A program made the position numbers and the translations under genes. The notes under the pieces are model-generated. The model saw only the letters and a list, made by a program, of their open reading frames with translations. It searched no databases and was not told the origin of the DNA. From Lepisosteus oculatus (lineage: Eukaryota > Chordata > Actinopteri > Semionotiformes > Lepisosteidae): a stretch of DNA of 64,000 nt. Positions 1 to 12,351 of this stretch are shown one piece after another (within the stretch, counting starts at the first letter, position 1; every line of letters starts with the position of its first letter). The stretch covers positions 7,264,001 to 7,328,000 of the forward strand of contig NC_090723.1 of the NCBI RefSeq assembly GCF_040954835.1. Direction: 5' to 3'.

Positions 1-1229
1 TTGCACAGGATACCCATTAGACCATTTTCATGTTGCCAATTTCAAGGAGGTCTGCTGCAACAGTGTGAAAGAAAAGCGATTGCAGTTGAGTGCTTTAGCC
101 AGTGATATTCACTCCTGGTCCTGGAGGGCCACAGTCCACCTGGCGTTTATATACATATCAAATAAAGACCTGGAAACAGTGGTAATACTGTGGAGACCAA
201 ATGAATGAACAATTCAAACCAAGTGACTGAAAGTATACCCAGTGGTTGTCCAGACCAGGAGACAATCGCAATGATTTAAGCAGTGCTGTCACAGGTAAAG
301 GTGAGCTGTACTGACCTGATACTGCGTTTTTTTAGGTGCATATACACTTAACCCTGCAACACAGAAAAATGCAAAGAATTCCTTTTTAACACGCTGTTAA
401 TGTTACAGAGTGGGCTACTTCAGCTATCGCTGCTTCTTTCCGATACCTGGGCGCTCAGAACTGCACAAAGTAGCACAACCCAATCCAGATTTTGAAGCGC
501 ACTGTTTCATGTAGGCCCAGTTTGATGCAAGTTTATTTCATTCTGCCTGGCTGGCAATTAGGATTGTTTTCCTTGTAAAATGAACGGTTTCAGGTTATTT
601 TGTTTTTGCTAGAACCCTAAATGGACAGGAGAGGAAACTGTGTGGAGCTGCTTGTAAAACCTAGAACAAGAGATGCTTCTTTACACAAAAGTTTGTGGGA
701 GTATAGAGCATGTTACCTAGCCATTTTATTGTTCCCGATATCCTATACCAGGATCTCATCCAACCACTTCTTGAGAGAAACCAGGATGAGGCTCTAATGA
801 GGGTTAGAGCCCTCCTCTCCCTTGTGACCCTCATTATTTTCCCGTGTCCTCAAATCAACTGAAATTGCTCAGTCCTTTTTTTCAGAATCCTGGAGGGAGA
901 CTGGAGCCTGAAGTGTTTTGATAAGAAACTGCGTTACACCTAAAGGAAGAGGATTATTAAGCTGAACACTCACATTCCTGCAAGCTACTCCCTGGATGTG
1001 GCAGATGTTTATCCTCATGAGCGTGCTCTTAGTTTCTAGCAAGTGAAAAACAAATTCTAGTTCCAAACATAAGTCATACTGCTACTCTGGCTCCAGATTC
1101 TCCATCGGATCACTTTAAAAACCACAGTGAGCCCCTGTCGCCTTCACATTCATCTTTCTGCACCCCTCCTTTACCCCAGCGGTCTCCTCACTCTGCAGGG
1201 TGTCCTGACTTCTTTGTCCTTTGGCCAGG

Positions 1230-1515
1230 CAGTTGAGATAAGATAAAATAAGATCACTGTATTGGCCGCATACAATTTCTTGTATTAGGAATGCGTCTTT
1301 TCACATACCCCAGCTTGCTGTCACAGACAGGGAGAGAGAAGCTTGGGGTCAGAGCGTAGGGTCAGCCATTTATATGGCGCTCCTGGAGCAGCTGGGGTTA
1401 AGGGCCTTGCTCAGGGGCCCAATGGAGTAGGATTCCTCTGCCAGCTGCCGGATATGAACCGGCCACCTTCCAGCCACAGGCGCAGATCCTTAGCCACAGA
1501 GCCACTGCCCCAACC
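1230..1515 (-). mobile_element. tRNA-derived SINE, family A
   Basis: On the minus strand it reads GGCTCTGTGGCTAAGGATCT (A-box region), GGTTCATATCC (B box), then a body with GCCCCTGAGCAAGGCCCTTA and CTTGCTGTCC-type sequence and a tail TGTATGCGGCC/ATCTTATTTTATC. The same unit recurs near 3340, 5898 and 15522. Confidence 0.8.
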
Positions 1516-1561
1516 TGCCCCAGTGGTGAGGGCTAAGCCCCCAGCCCAGTGTAGTGAAGCC

Positions 1562-1652
1562 AAATCAAATATCAAATATCAAATATCAAATATCAAATAT
1601 CAAATATCACATATCAAATATCACATATCAAATATCAAATATCAAATATCTT
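1562..1652. repeat. Seven-base tandem repeat (ATATCAA)n
   Basis: About a dozen head-to-tail ATATCAA units with occasional ATATCAC variants. It directly follows the head end of the family A SINE at 1230-1515. Confidence 0.9.
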
Positions 1653-2834
1653 TTATTAGCATTCCTAAATACATTTTTTTTTACTGGGTGATCATGTTTG
1701 GCTAGGGCTGCTTCTGTTTGAAACACAACAGAAACTCGTTAGTTGCATTTTTGTATAACAGCCCAAACCACCACCTCATGATCATCAGAAAAGAAATCAT
1801 CATCATCACTTTCAATAAGTGCACATCCAATTCAAGGTCATGGTGGCCCGGAGCATTGGAAGCAAGGCATGCAAACTCCACGCAGACAGTGCCACAAGTC
1901 TGGAATTGAACCCAGAAATGACTGGGTTCAATTGACACAGACTCATATCCTTTTTTTACCTCTTAACTATTCTTATTAGCCCAGAGACATAACAGATTCT
2001 ACACAGTACCTATCCTTTCAGCGTAATTGTGGTACTCCTTCTGAGTGCCAATTACTCAGTCAGTTTAGCTAGGCCTCATTCCACAGATTTTCTTCCCTAT
2101 AACAGGTATGTCTCTCTCAGAGCCACCTCCCTCTGCTTCACAGAAGTCTCATTCTATTACAGTCTGTTTGGAGAACATATTTCATCCCTTTGTTTCACAA
2201 CTTCAAAGCGCTGTTCATAAAAGCCGAGTCCTCCTGAGAAAGAAATACTATGAGTAAAATATTGACTGGATCACTTCTAAAATAGATGAAAGCTCTTTGG
2301 TAAGAAGATTCTATACTAAAGTTATGAATTAATGCCATGACCTCATTGTCTTTAACCCAAGAGAATATGCTTGCAGGTGTCCACTTTCTTTATTGTGGGA
2401 AAAGCAAACTAATGAGGTATTTTAGGAAGTACAGTATGTCTGAAGGGGGATAAATAAAGAGTTTTGCTCCAGCATGTTAACCTTTTTATGGCAGACAAAA
2501 GAGCTGAGGATATGACAGTTGTTTTTTTCCAGAAAACAAGACATTCACTGGCTCCTAACGGCTGGAAACCTCATGCCTTGTCCTGGGCTGAAACCACAGC
2601 ACGCTTCATAAGAATCACTGAAAGCTAAAACTAATTCTGACATGGCGTCTGTGTTCTTACACAACAAAATGAACCACTGATAAGGGGTGGGATGTACACA
2701 GTGACCCAGCTGTGCCAACATATGGAGAATGAAGCAGTGCACAATTGCCCTTTAAACAGTGAAAAACATTGTTTACAAAAGATTTGACATCTGCATCAAA
2801 CGCCACCATTAGGAGGTTAGGAAACTCTGCGTAC

Positions 2835-5800
2835 CTGGAATAGAGGTTTCTTGGAGCGGAAGCACACGGACTCCTTGAATGGGATACATCAGGGGAGAAT
2901 TTGGCTGGGCCAAAATCAGTTGCTTTAGGACCGACTGTTCCCTATAGAAGTCACCGAACAATAGTGTTTAGATTTCATCTGACTCCATTAAATTCATTTT
3001 TTCACTATTAAAGCATGGACCACTAGACTTAAGAACAGCTTCCACCCTACTGCAGTACGCATCCTCAACAGCTAACTGCAATGCCTCAGACTTAATACAC
3101 ATCTGCACTATGCACCTTTTGCATGGTCTACCATGTTTTCTTTCTCACTACTACATATTTATGATCCCACAACATATTTGTTATTGCTGTTATCATGATG
3201 TTTGTAATGTACTGTCTCCATTGCGTGGTGTTGTCTGTTGTACAGTGTATGTCTTGAGAGATCAGAGCAAATAAGAATTCCAATGTACATATACATAGAT
3301 GGGGCAGGGTGGGACGGGACAGGGCAGGGCAGGGCAGGGCAGCTCTGTGGCTAAGGATCTGTGGAAGGTTGCTGGTTCGTATCCTGTGGCTGGCAGAGGA
3401 ATCCTACTCCGCTGGGCCCCTGAGAAAGGCCCTTAACCCCAGCTGCTCCAGGGGTGCCATATAAATGGCTGACCCTGCGCTCTGACCTCCAGCTTCTCTC
3501 CCTGTCTGTGTGTCTCATGGAGAGCAAGCTGGGGTTTGTGAAAATACAATTTCTTGTATTAGGGATTTGTCTATGGCCAATAGAGTGATCTTATTTTTTA
3601 TGGCAATAAACTCCTCTACTATACTACTCTACTATGTGCTGTTACTTAATTCACAAATCGCTAAGAATAACAACAACTAAGAATTCAGTGTTCTGAAGGG
3701 ATTATGGGCTGTTTAGTGAAAATGTGAGTTAAACCTCTTGGCTGAGGGCCGATCTCCTAGACAGAGGACGAGGAGGCTGGGACCCCCCAGCAGAGCGAGG
3801 TGTGACCAAGGGGCAGCTGCAGAGGGGGAGATGGGGTGGAGGAGGGATGCAAAAAGACGTAAGCCAGGGAGAGAAGGGAATCGTGTACAGTATTTCTAGT
3901 GTTTTAGAAGAGGAAATGACATCAGGAGTGATTGCTAATTACTGACAGCCGAGTCTGATTGAACTTGGATGTTGTCATCACTCCCGCACTTAAGTTACAA
4001 ACTCCCCTATGGTTAGCATGCCTGGCTTTTTGAGAAACCCCTTCCGAAGCTTCGGAAAATAGTGAACAGATGGAGCCCAACACTATCGCGCTGATGCTGG
4101 ACACTGTTGAGGACAATGAGTGAACCGTCTGCTCCACGCCAGGTGTGTGCTTACCTGGCCAGGTGCTGTTTGTACTCTGCTTCTCTCCTCCGTTTGACTT
4201 CGCTCAGCTCAGGTTTATCCACAAAGTCTTCCAGGTTGAACTTGGTTGGCGCTGCTAGGCAACTGCACTGCGAGCTATGGAAAAAAAGGTAAACACATGC
4301 AGGATTATTCCGCGTTCCTATGTTGGCATTGTTTGTATTTAATCTTTTTTCCGTTAAACTGGTTTACTTAATAATTCTTTACACTTATATAGCGCCTTCT
4401 GGACACTCCAAAGTGCTTTACAGGTAATGGGGATCCCCTCCACCATCACCTGGATGATGCGACAGTACGCTCCCCACCAGGGCCGTCTGAAAGGGTGGGT
4501 GGGGCCCAGGGTGGGGGGGTTCTTGTGTGTAGTGGTGGCGCCAGGGAGCAGCGTTCAGGCGATGAAATAGCTCCCTAACCGGCCTGCGCAAACAGACACA
4601 CAGAACCGAACACAACTACCGATCGCCGTTGTTGCTAATGCCATCGGTACCTTCAGGTGTCTCAACACTAGCATCCTTGTCGTCCCCATTGGCAAACCTT
4701 TTTCCCCCAAGCTAGTTTAGTTCTGCCGCAATCACTTTTAGCTGACAACTGACGGCCCATGACGTAGTTAGCGCGGGACACGCCTTCAGTTCTGAATAAA
4801 GCACCTGCTCCTTCACGAACTTTAGACTTTAGGTCTTTGCTCACAAGGGGTGCCGGATGACAGGTTCCCCTAAACCACCCACTCACAAGAGCCAGTGCCC
4901 ACGTAATCAACAGGCACCAAGCCAAACATTCACCCACCAACATGGGCCAAGATGGCATCACGCCAACAGAGTATTATATATGAACAAGTAATTGGTTTAT
5001 TCCATGCTGAAAAAAAAGAAGAAAGAGAACACAACGTTTCGGCCAACGTGTGACACCTGAAGAAGGCTCCACGGCCGAAACGTTGTGTTCTCTGAAAAAG
5101 GCTCCACGGCCGAAACGTTGTGTTCTCTTTCTTCTTTTTTTCCAGCATGGAATAAACCAATTACTTGTTCCTTTGCAGCCTACGCATGCTGACGCAGCTA
5201 CCCACCTGGAGTATTATATATACCGTATATACAGTATGCATGAGACGGACCTTCCCTTGAAAACTTGAAAAGTTCAAAGGGTGGCAGTTTCACCAAGAGC
5301 TGAGTGCACCCAGCCGAGAAACTAATCGCCCGCCCTACTCCTGGCAACTCCATGCCACGTGAGCACCTCTGCTTCAGGCCATGGTGAAGGTTCAGCCCAG
5401 CTATGGTGCTGTGCGCCACAGAGCCCAGCCTGCACTCAGAGTAAGCACTGCGGGCCCACTGCTTCATTCGCCAGACTGATGAATAACAGCATTTCCAAAG
5501 CAATAACAATCACAGACATCTACAATAAAAACACAATTGTGAGCTATTTATAACATAACAGATTAGTCAAGTGGCTTCCTCGTTATTTCTCAGGCTCTGT
5601 TGAGTTTCTTCCCTTCTCCCCCTGTAGCACTGGAAGCCGATCTGTTTCTGGCAGGTGTGGGAATTCTGGGATGACCTGAATGCCATCATCAGGAAATGTT
5701 TTCAGAAATGTTTTCGTTTCATCAAGAGTCAAACCAGGTCTTGACATAACCCGACCTGCTTCGCTCCACTCCAAACACCTTGCCCTGCTAACATTGAATT

Positions 5801-6547
5801 AAAAAAACATATGGCCAGTATGAAAATAATAGAGCTGGGCTTGTTCTTCCTGCTAACATAAATACAACTCCGCATTTGATTAACATAATATAATTTGGGC
5901 GGAGCGGTGGCTCTGTGGCTCAGGATCTGTGCCTGTGGCTGGAAGGTTGCCGGTTCAAATCCCGCAGCCGGCAGAGGAATCCTACTCCGTTGGTCCCCTG
6001 AGCAAGGCCCTTAACCCCAACTGCTCCAGGGGCGCTGTACAATGGCTGACCCTGCGCTCTGACCCCCAGCTTCTCTCTCTGTTTGTGTGTCTCAAGGAGA
6101 GCAAGCTGGGGTATGTGGAAAAGATCATTCCTAATGCAAGAAATTGTAAAGGGTTAATAAAGTAATGATGTTATGTTTATGTTGATTGTTTTCTGATCTG
6201 CATGCTATCAAATGTCACAAACATTTCCAAGTGGGTGTGTACTACAAAAAGGACTTTGTGATTAGGTTGTCACTAAATAGTGATAATTGAGGAATGATTC
6301 CTCAATTTCCCTTTGGGATCAATAAAGTCTTATCTATCTATCCAGAGTGTTAAAGGGAATTTTGTACTATGAATCAAAGCAAAGAGTGGACTTACCTTTT
6401 TTGGGGAGATGCCTGAATGGAAGTATTTGGCTCATGAGAGGTAATTTGTATGGGTGTGCGCAGTAATTTTGTAGGGTACAGGAAGTAGGAGAAACATCCT
6501 ATGCACAGAACAACAACAACAAACACGCCACAGTCTTTTGTCTTCAT
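2835..6547 (-). CDS. B4GALNT2/B4GALNT1-like beta-1,4-N-acetylgalactosaminyltransferase, first three coding exons (3' part outside window)
   Basis: Coding exons on the minus strand: 6547-6396, 4274-4155 and 2941-2835. All have AG/GT borders and the phases agree (2, 2, 1), giving about 126 residues. Exon 1 encodes a short basic N-terminus (MKTKDCG) and a hydrophobic segment (FVVVVLCIGCFSYFLY), the signal anchor of a type II Golgi protein. Exon 2 has a CSC motif and the acidic/basic stretch FNLEDFVDKPELSEVKRRRE. Exon 3 has ILAQPNSPLMYPIQGVRV, matching the (L)LIAPxNSPLxYPxQGVEV stem motif of the B4GALNT1/B4GALNT2 family. Family members transfer GalNAc to gangliosides or to Sda/Cad-type glycans. 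The ATG lies one base after an acceptor (TTTTTACAG), so a 5' UTR exon lies upstream; a donor-like site ending at 7200 is one candidate. The catalytic domain with its DxD motif is not in the window. I cannot say which family member this is. Confidence 0.82.
3340..3605 (+). mobile_element. tRNA-derived SINE, family A
   Basis: Head GCTCTGTGGCTAAGGATCTG, B box GGTTCGTATCC, shared body (AGGAATCCTACTCC, AGGCCCTTAACCCCAGCTGC, GACCCTGCGCTCTGACC), and a 3' end near ACAATTTCTTGTATTAGGGA. It is preceded by a GGCAG pentamer tract at about 3310-3342. Confidence 0.8.
4370..4465 (-). mobile_element. 5S-SINE 3' tail
   Basis: Reverse complement of the same tail: ACACTTATATAGCGCCTTCT, GGACACTCCAAAGTGCTTTA, CAGGTAATGGGGATCCCCTC. 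It sits about 100 bases upstream of exon 2 of the B4GALNT-like gene. Confidence 0.7.
4982..5208. mobile_element. Palindromic repeat element with 13-bp flanking direct repeat
   Basis: The two arms are inverted copies: GAACAAGTAATTGGTTTATT...GAGAACACAACGTTTCGGCC on the left and GGCCGAAACGTTGTGTTCTC...AATAAACCAATTACTTGTTC on the right. The right side continues with CTTTGCAGCCTACGCATGCT. Flanks carry the direct repeat GAGTATTATATAT at 4969-4981 and 5209-5221. A 31-base segment (GGCTCCACGGCCGAAACGTT...) is tandemly duplicated at 5063-5093 and 5098-5128. Confidence 0.75.
5898..6165 (+). mobile_element. tRNA-derived SINE, family A, best-preserved copy
   Basis: Full head GGGCGGAGCGGTGGCTCTGT, B box GGTTCAAATCCCGCAG, common body, and the 3' end AATGCAAGAAATTGTAAAGG followed by a TAATAAAGTAA tail. 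It lies in intron 1 of the B4GALNT-like gene, opposite to that gene's strand. Confidence 0.85.
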
Positions 6548-6549
6548 CC

Positions 6550-9500
6550 TGTAAAAAGGTGAAATATGACGTTGAATCACAGATTTGCAGTTGCATAGCA
6601 GGAAAGATTTGGAAAACACAAACCACAGACTTCAATTGAAACGCATTACTCATCCAACCTGGCAAACGAGCTAGTATCGGCATTCGTCACAAATATTCCA
6701 AAACTCTGGCATCATATAAAAGGCACTGAGGAAGTCAACCCAGTGACCTTCTGCAGTTTCAACAGTGAAACAGGACCCAGAGAACACATGTGGGAACTAC
6801 ACTGAAGTACATTCAAATCTGAGACCTGGAGGTCCATCTAGACACAAAGTGGAGTGGGAGTCTGGAACAAGTCTGGCCATGTTGTTGAAGCTGAAGCTCC
6901 CTTTAAGAAAGACCCAGATTAAATCATCAGATCTACTAACTACTAAAAGGACTGGATTGGCTGAATGTCCTCCTCTTATGTTCTTAATAATTAATTTATG
7001 GAAAAGTTTAAAACTGTAATCTTCTCAGCTGCAGGTTTCACATACTGTACAGTGCAAATGTTCAGGGAGACCGTTCGTTCACGCTGAACTTAGTAGGATT
7101 TTTCAATAGGTAGGATAAAATGTTAGAGCACCGGGCGGTTTATGAACACACAGTGGCAGAATGTATTATAAATTAAATCATTCTTCAAGTGCTACTTACT
7201 CGAGTTGTTCTTACTCCGGTTGCCTTGCACGGACTCTTGTTTTAGTTGATATACTTATCAGGTGATTGTTGCGAGACCTCTATTTAACCTTGATGCTACA
7301 GTGTGTATTATAATTAAGATCGCTTTAGTAGGCACAGTCAATTTTGCGTTGAAGGCATTTCGGAAGTGGGTCGCCAAGACAGTTCCGTTCTAACAAGAGA
7401 AGGCGGGTCCAGGTCCACGAACTCAAACCGCGTTCAATGCTCGTCCTCCGTTGTTGTCCGACAAAGCGACCTGGGGCGATTACAGTAGCTCAAAGACATG
7501 GTACCTGTCCAAACGCCGCTTGCCTAAGCAAAGCTGAAACCACTCCATGCTCACCCCACAAAAGAAGACCAAACTCCACCAGCCTCAAGTTTGCAAAGAG
7601 TAACTGAGGACGGGGGGGATGCAAAACGCGTACAGAGAGCCATCGGATTTCACGCAAAACGAGATCATTAAAATGCAGGTGTTTGCATATTCTTAACAAG
7701 CCGCCACATGTTGAGGGTGCATCTCCCTGACTGAAAAGCACGGAGGCTCTTACAGTTTGCTTGCATTGCCTGTGGTTGCGCACGAAAGACTGCCGAGACA
7801 CAACGAAGAGCGCTGGGACACGAAAGTGCTTGTTACTTCACTTTGTGTTTAACAGAGTGCCTACAAACACACATCTTTAATATTACTGAACAAATCTAGG
7901 TTTATAGCATACAGTAAGCCAAATAACCTTAATGTAATTTTGAAATTACACAGGTCTATAAATAGGTGCCTAAACGCAAGTCCCGAAGTATATTATTGAG
8001 CTCTGTTATACATTGGGTGCTTGCACTTTTCAGCGCCTGTACGTGTGTATAATGTTTACACATCTGAAGTACTAGTTACTTCTGAAAACGTGGTTCGGTG
8101 AGAAAGAAATGCAAAACACTTTATGATATGAATCGGTTGTTTTGGCGTGTTTTCGATGAACTGATCATGGGTGCTAGTGTCACCCACAAGTGACCGCTCA
8201 TGAGAGAGAGCTGATTCAGCACAGGTGACGAAGTAATAAACCTATCGCAAAAAAAACAACCGAAACGTTTCACTTCTCAAGAGAAGTGTTTGGTTAACTC
8301 CTTTAGTACAAAACCCGTTTATATGCTTTGAATAACAAGACATTAAGTACAATATTGAAAAGCATTATGTGTCTGTTTTAAATTGTTTTAGCAATTCGTC
8401 AGTATATTTATATATACACATAATTCGTTCAATAACGAATATTAAATGTCAGGAAGTATGGAAAAGATACTGTAATGTTCAAAACCAAAGCACCTGGATT
8501 CATATTAGTGACTAGTCGGTCAAGTAACCGATTTATATGTCGTTTATAAATAGCGCTTCCGGATTTCGGCAACAATTTTTGCAGTACGTGACGGCCTTTA
8601 AAATTATCGAGAGTCTTTTAATATTATAATTAAAAACAACAAAAAAAAGAGTAATTCAGGTTACGGTTTTAATGGTTTCTGAAATAGGTGAAACTGCAAA
8701 CAGTTGTTTTCTCCTCATCGGAGAACACTGACGTATCATCAAAAGAAGGAATCTCGGATTCTTGGAACAGAGCGCTTCGGATCGTATTCTCATTACAAGA
8801 AAAGCCAATGCTTCGCGCAGTTCCAGACGATTTAATTGAAATTAATGAGATTATAACTGTTTGTATTTGACTCTTCTTGAACCTTTTCCGCACCAGACCA
8901 TTAAACTGTAGTTAGTCCAAATTCATACATACTTTTTTATAAAAAGAGCTTAACAAAGTGGGTAGTTCATATGATATTTACTCAAAAAAAAGGTATCAAA
9001 CGAAATTAAACCCCGTACCTCGTGAAAACGTCGCTGGTAATTCCACACCTTGTTCCCAATCTTTCCCCGAGTGAGAAGGAAGCGTTCAGTTCTGCTCTTG
9101 ACGTGGGTGCCGGAGGGCGGTTCAAAAAAACCGGTTACTAGAACGAACAGGAGAAACTCCAGCCTAAAGCGCAAACGAACGTTGTTTGTTAAATAGATTA
9201 ATTGAGGTTTGTGGTTACGGTGCTGCAAATCCAGAAACGGAACTAGTTTTAGGGCTTATTCGATTGTTGATGTACAAAGATTTAATGTTGGTGTACAAAA
9301 CAATCCGTATCCGTATGTTAACTCCTCTTGCGTTGTAATATTGGATAGGCTCTCGAAGAGAAGGTTCGGCCAAACTGTCAGTACGTGCAATCCACAAAGT
9401 TTGTTGGGCTGGTATTCTGGCTTGACCACGGTTCAATGCAGGTTATTTTAGAATTATCACTGATGTGACAATGGCAGCTGTAGTCCGGTCGCGTCATTGT

Positions 9501-9649
9501 CAGTGTTCATGAATGCAAGTCCAGCTAACACCAGACAACATTTTTCCCGTAACCAAATGGAGCCAAAGATCACCACAGCGACCGTGTCTCAACACAAAAG
9601 TTTAATTTCTGAGGGAAATTAACAACAAAGCACGGTATCTAAATCTACT
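6550..9649. other. 5' flank of the B4GALNT-like gene
   Basis: No coding exon recognised. A minus-strand donor-like site (exon side ends at 7200, followed by GTAAGTAGC) and a mildly CpG-enriched stretch at about 7360-7800 are candidates for the gene's non-coding first exon and promoter. Short open frames near 8670-9450 on both strands match nothing I know. Confidence 0.4.
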
Positions 9650-10259
9650 CTGAACAAACTGCAGTATGTCCAAAATTCAGCAGCCAGAATCCTGACCAGG
9701 TCTAGTGCAAGTGTTCACATTACTCCTATCCTGGAGTCCTTGCACTGGCTTCCGGTCAAATTCCGCGTAGACTTTAAAATCCTCATGCTCACCTTTAAGG
9801 CTTTACATGGCTTGGCACCTCAATACCTGTCTGAACTTTTATCGCCCTACTCCCCACCTCGCAACCTCCGCTCTTCAAATTCTGCCCTCCTTACTGTCCC
9901 CCAAGCCCGTCTACATTGTATGGGCGACAGGGCCTTCTCCTGCTATGCCCCCAAGCTCTGGAACTCTTTGCCCAAGGATATTAGAGAGTCACCTTCTCTA
10001 AACTCCTTCAAACCCAGACTCAAAACCTTCTTCTTCCGAAAAAGCCTTTACTTTACTGGTTCCATTCTTCACCCCTCTGCTCTTCTTAGTACCACCTTCC
10101 ACGGTCTCCTATTGTTATTGTTGTAATTGTAATTGTGTCTTATCTTGTGAAATCTTCCTATTTATTGTTGTAGTCTTCTTATTTATTGTTATTGTCATCC
10201 TGTAAAGCGCTTTGAGAACCCACCTTTAAAGGCGCTATATAAAATAAAGTTTATTATTA

Positions 10260-10275
<16 letters not shown>
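9650..10275 (+). mobile_element. L2-type LINE, 5'-truncated (ORF2 C-terminus plus 3' tail)
   Basis: The frame at 9740-10126 encodes HWLPVKFRVDFKILMLTFKA, HGLAPQYLSELL, RAFSCYAPKLWNSLP and FKPRLKTFFFRK, the C-terminal region of L2/CR1-clade ORF2 downstream of the reverse transcriptase. It is followed by a non-coding tail ending GCGCTATATAAAATAAAG and an ATT repeat. The upstream reverse transcriptase and endonuclease are missing, as is usual for 5'-truncated copies. The surviving frame is open, so the insertion may be fairly young. Confidence 0.9.

Positions 10276-10292
<17 letters not shown>
10253..10292. repeat. ATT trinucleotide repeat
   Basis: Pure TTA/ATT run at the 3' end of the L2 element, formed from its tail. 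Confidence 0.9.
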
Positions 10293-10633
10293 GCCACAGA
10301 GCCACCACTCAACCCCAAAAAAACAAAAGGTGCCATTGGCCCAGCTCCCTGTGAGTCCCTGTACAGGTCATGCCCAGCTCCTGTCACGCGGCCAGCTCCT
10401 CGAGATATGAAGAGGGGAGAGTTGTATTTAAGACCCCCTGTACAGTATACTAGGAAAGCAGTTCAAAGGATTCTTTTTTTGTGAAACAGTGGTCAATTGT
10501 TTTTTCAACCTGGAGTCACGGGCATAGTTTGTCAAGACAATACAGGATTGCAAAATGTTCCATTACCTCAACCACAGCACCTAGAGCTACCTGAACTATG
10601 AATCATACAAAGAATTTGTGAAAAACACAGACA

Positions 10634-10775
10634 GTGATGGGTGGCACAGTAGCACTGTGGTTAGCATTGCTGCCTTGCAGTGCTGGGGCCCTGGGTCCAA
10701 TTGTGCTGTCTGTGTGGAGTTTGTATGTTCCCCCTGTGTTTATGGGGGTTTCCTCCAGGGACCTTAACGAAGAAA
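10634..10775 (+). mobile_element. tRNA-derived SINE, family B, 5' part
   Basis: GGTGGCACAGTAGCACTGTG, GTTAGCATTGCTGCCTTGCA, then a B-box-like GGTCCAATTGT and GTGTGGAGTTTGTATGTTCC. The 3' half is missing or strongly diverged. Confidence 0.7.
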
Positions 10776-12054
10776 CTTTTCAGGTCATTTAGTTACTAAA
10801 AACAAATGAGCTAAACAGGCCAAATAGACTCCTCTCTTTCCTAAAGAGAATAAAAAGTCACTTTTCAGAACTGGTCTTCAGCATTGTGCAAGCAATGTTT
10901 TGCTGTAATTGTGTTGCCTTGCACAGATTGTAATAGGTAAATGCCTATATGACGAGAAAGAACCTGGACCAAACTGGTGAATAAATTTAAGATAGGGTTA
11001 ATATCTGGATATTAAATTAAATGTTGATCAGTAAACAAAGAGGTGTATTGGCTGTTGTGATGTCACTCTTAGCACAGAATCCAGATGTGCATACAGATTC
11101 TTCTAATACATATAAAGCAAGAATGTAACTGTATAGTCAAGCTACTGGAATCAGCATGTTTAAGTTGTAACCTGAGCTCGAGCCACGTAAGCAGTTACAA
11201 GGTTAACCAGAAAAACTCAATGAGGTTTTTGGTAGCATTTAGTTATGAAATTATCCAGATCGATAAGCTACTAAAACAAATGAGGTAGACAGGCCACCTC
11301 CCCTTCCTAAATGTTCGTATATTGCTGGATATAAAAAGGCAGTTTTGCTGTATGTCTATAAAACATAAATCCACATCTTTATCTGTTCATAAGCATTGTG
11401 CATTATTCCTTGGAATTGTTATCTTGCACAGGTATTAATAGGTAAATACCTACATGATGAGGAAGTACTGGGACGGAACTGGTGAATTCATATAGGGTTG
11501 GTACTTGGATAAGATTCTGCTCTTATTTGTATCCAAGAAAGGATGCATGGGTAACGACCAGCCCACCCCCTTGCTGGGGGGGGGGCATTATAACAACCGG
11601 CTCCTGGCAGAGGTTTGGCTCAGACAGACCCAGCCTGCACCTCTTTGGACTCAGGCATGGCTGTGTATTACTGGAAAAGTGTTCCTTATTATTTTTAGTT
11701 CGGGCTTACAAGTAATTCATCCCATAAAGGACACAGTGATTTAATTACACAAGCAAAAAATAAGAGATTTATTGACTACATGAGGAAATTGTTATATATT
11801 GTATGACATCTAAATGAAAATGGTTTTATTAAATCTCATATTTAAAGAGCCTGACTGAGAGAGTGAAATGGTCAAGTTTGATGAGAGGACAGGGGCAATA
11901 CCTTATGAATGATCGCAAACAAGAGAAGGGCACATACCAGTACTTAACCAATCCAAGGACCTTATCCAGGTGTTTTGTGAAAGATTTGATTGAATCACCT
12001 CACACAAGGTGAGCTGCTTGTTCCAGGCACCCATCAAATCTGGATAAAGAAGGG

Positions 12055-12351
12055 TCACAGAATCAGGTTCTCAGTCCCCAACACCTCCTCTGTCAGTGTG
12101 TCAATAATGTTTATGAAAAGGAAAGGACTTAGTGCTGATCCTTGGTGTACTCCAACTGTGATTTCAAACTCTTTTGTCTCTCCCTGTTGTGTTATCATCT
12201 TCGTAGTTGCATCTCTATAGGTTGCTTGAACTAACTTCACCATGCTTTCTGGTACTCCTTTCTTCCTCAAGCACCAATACACCACCTCTCTGGGCACACG
12301 GTCATATGCCTTCTCCAAGTCCAGAAAGGCCACATACAGCTTTTTAATCAT
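12055..12351 (-). mobile_element. Non-LTR retrotransposon reverse transcriptase fragment (RTE-like)
   Basis: The frame encodes LYVAFLDLEKAYDRVPREVV, GVPESMVKLVQATYRDATTK and VGVHQGSALSPFLFI. These are RT motifs around the first catalytic Asp (AFLDLEKAYDRVP) and the QGSALSP motif. The wording resembles RTE-clade elements. The catalytic YADD box and the endonuclease are absent, so this is a dead fragment. Confidence 0.8.

Noticed and set aside
1562-1652. CRISPR-like or telomeric array
   Set aside because: Simple 7-base tandem repeat without spacers and not the vertebrate telomere unit.
1-2800. Catalytic exons of the B4GALNT-like gene
   Set aside because: No DxD-type or other catalytic-domain motif with fitting splice sites found; they probably lie outside the window.
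5898-5970. tRNA gene-like A and B boxes
   Set aside because: They are the degenerate head of a repeated SINE; no cloverleaf with an intact acceptor stem.
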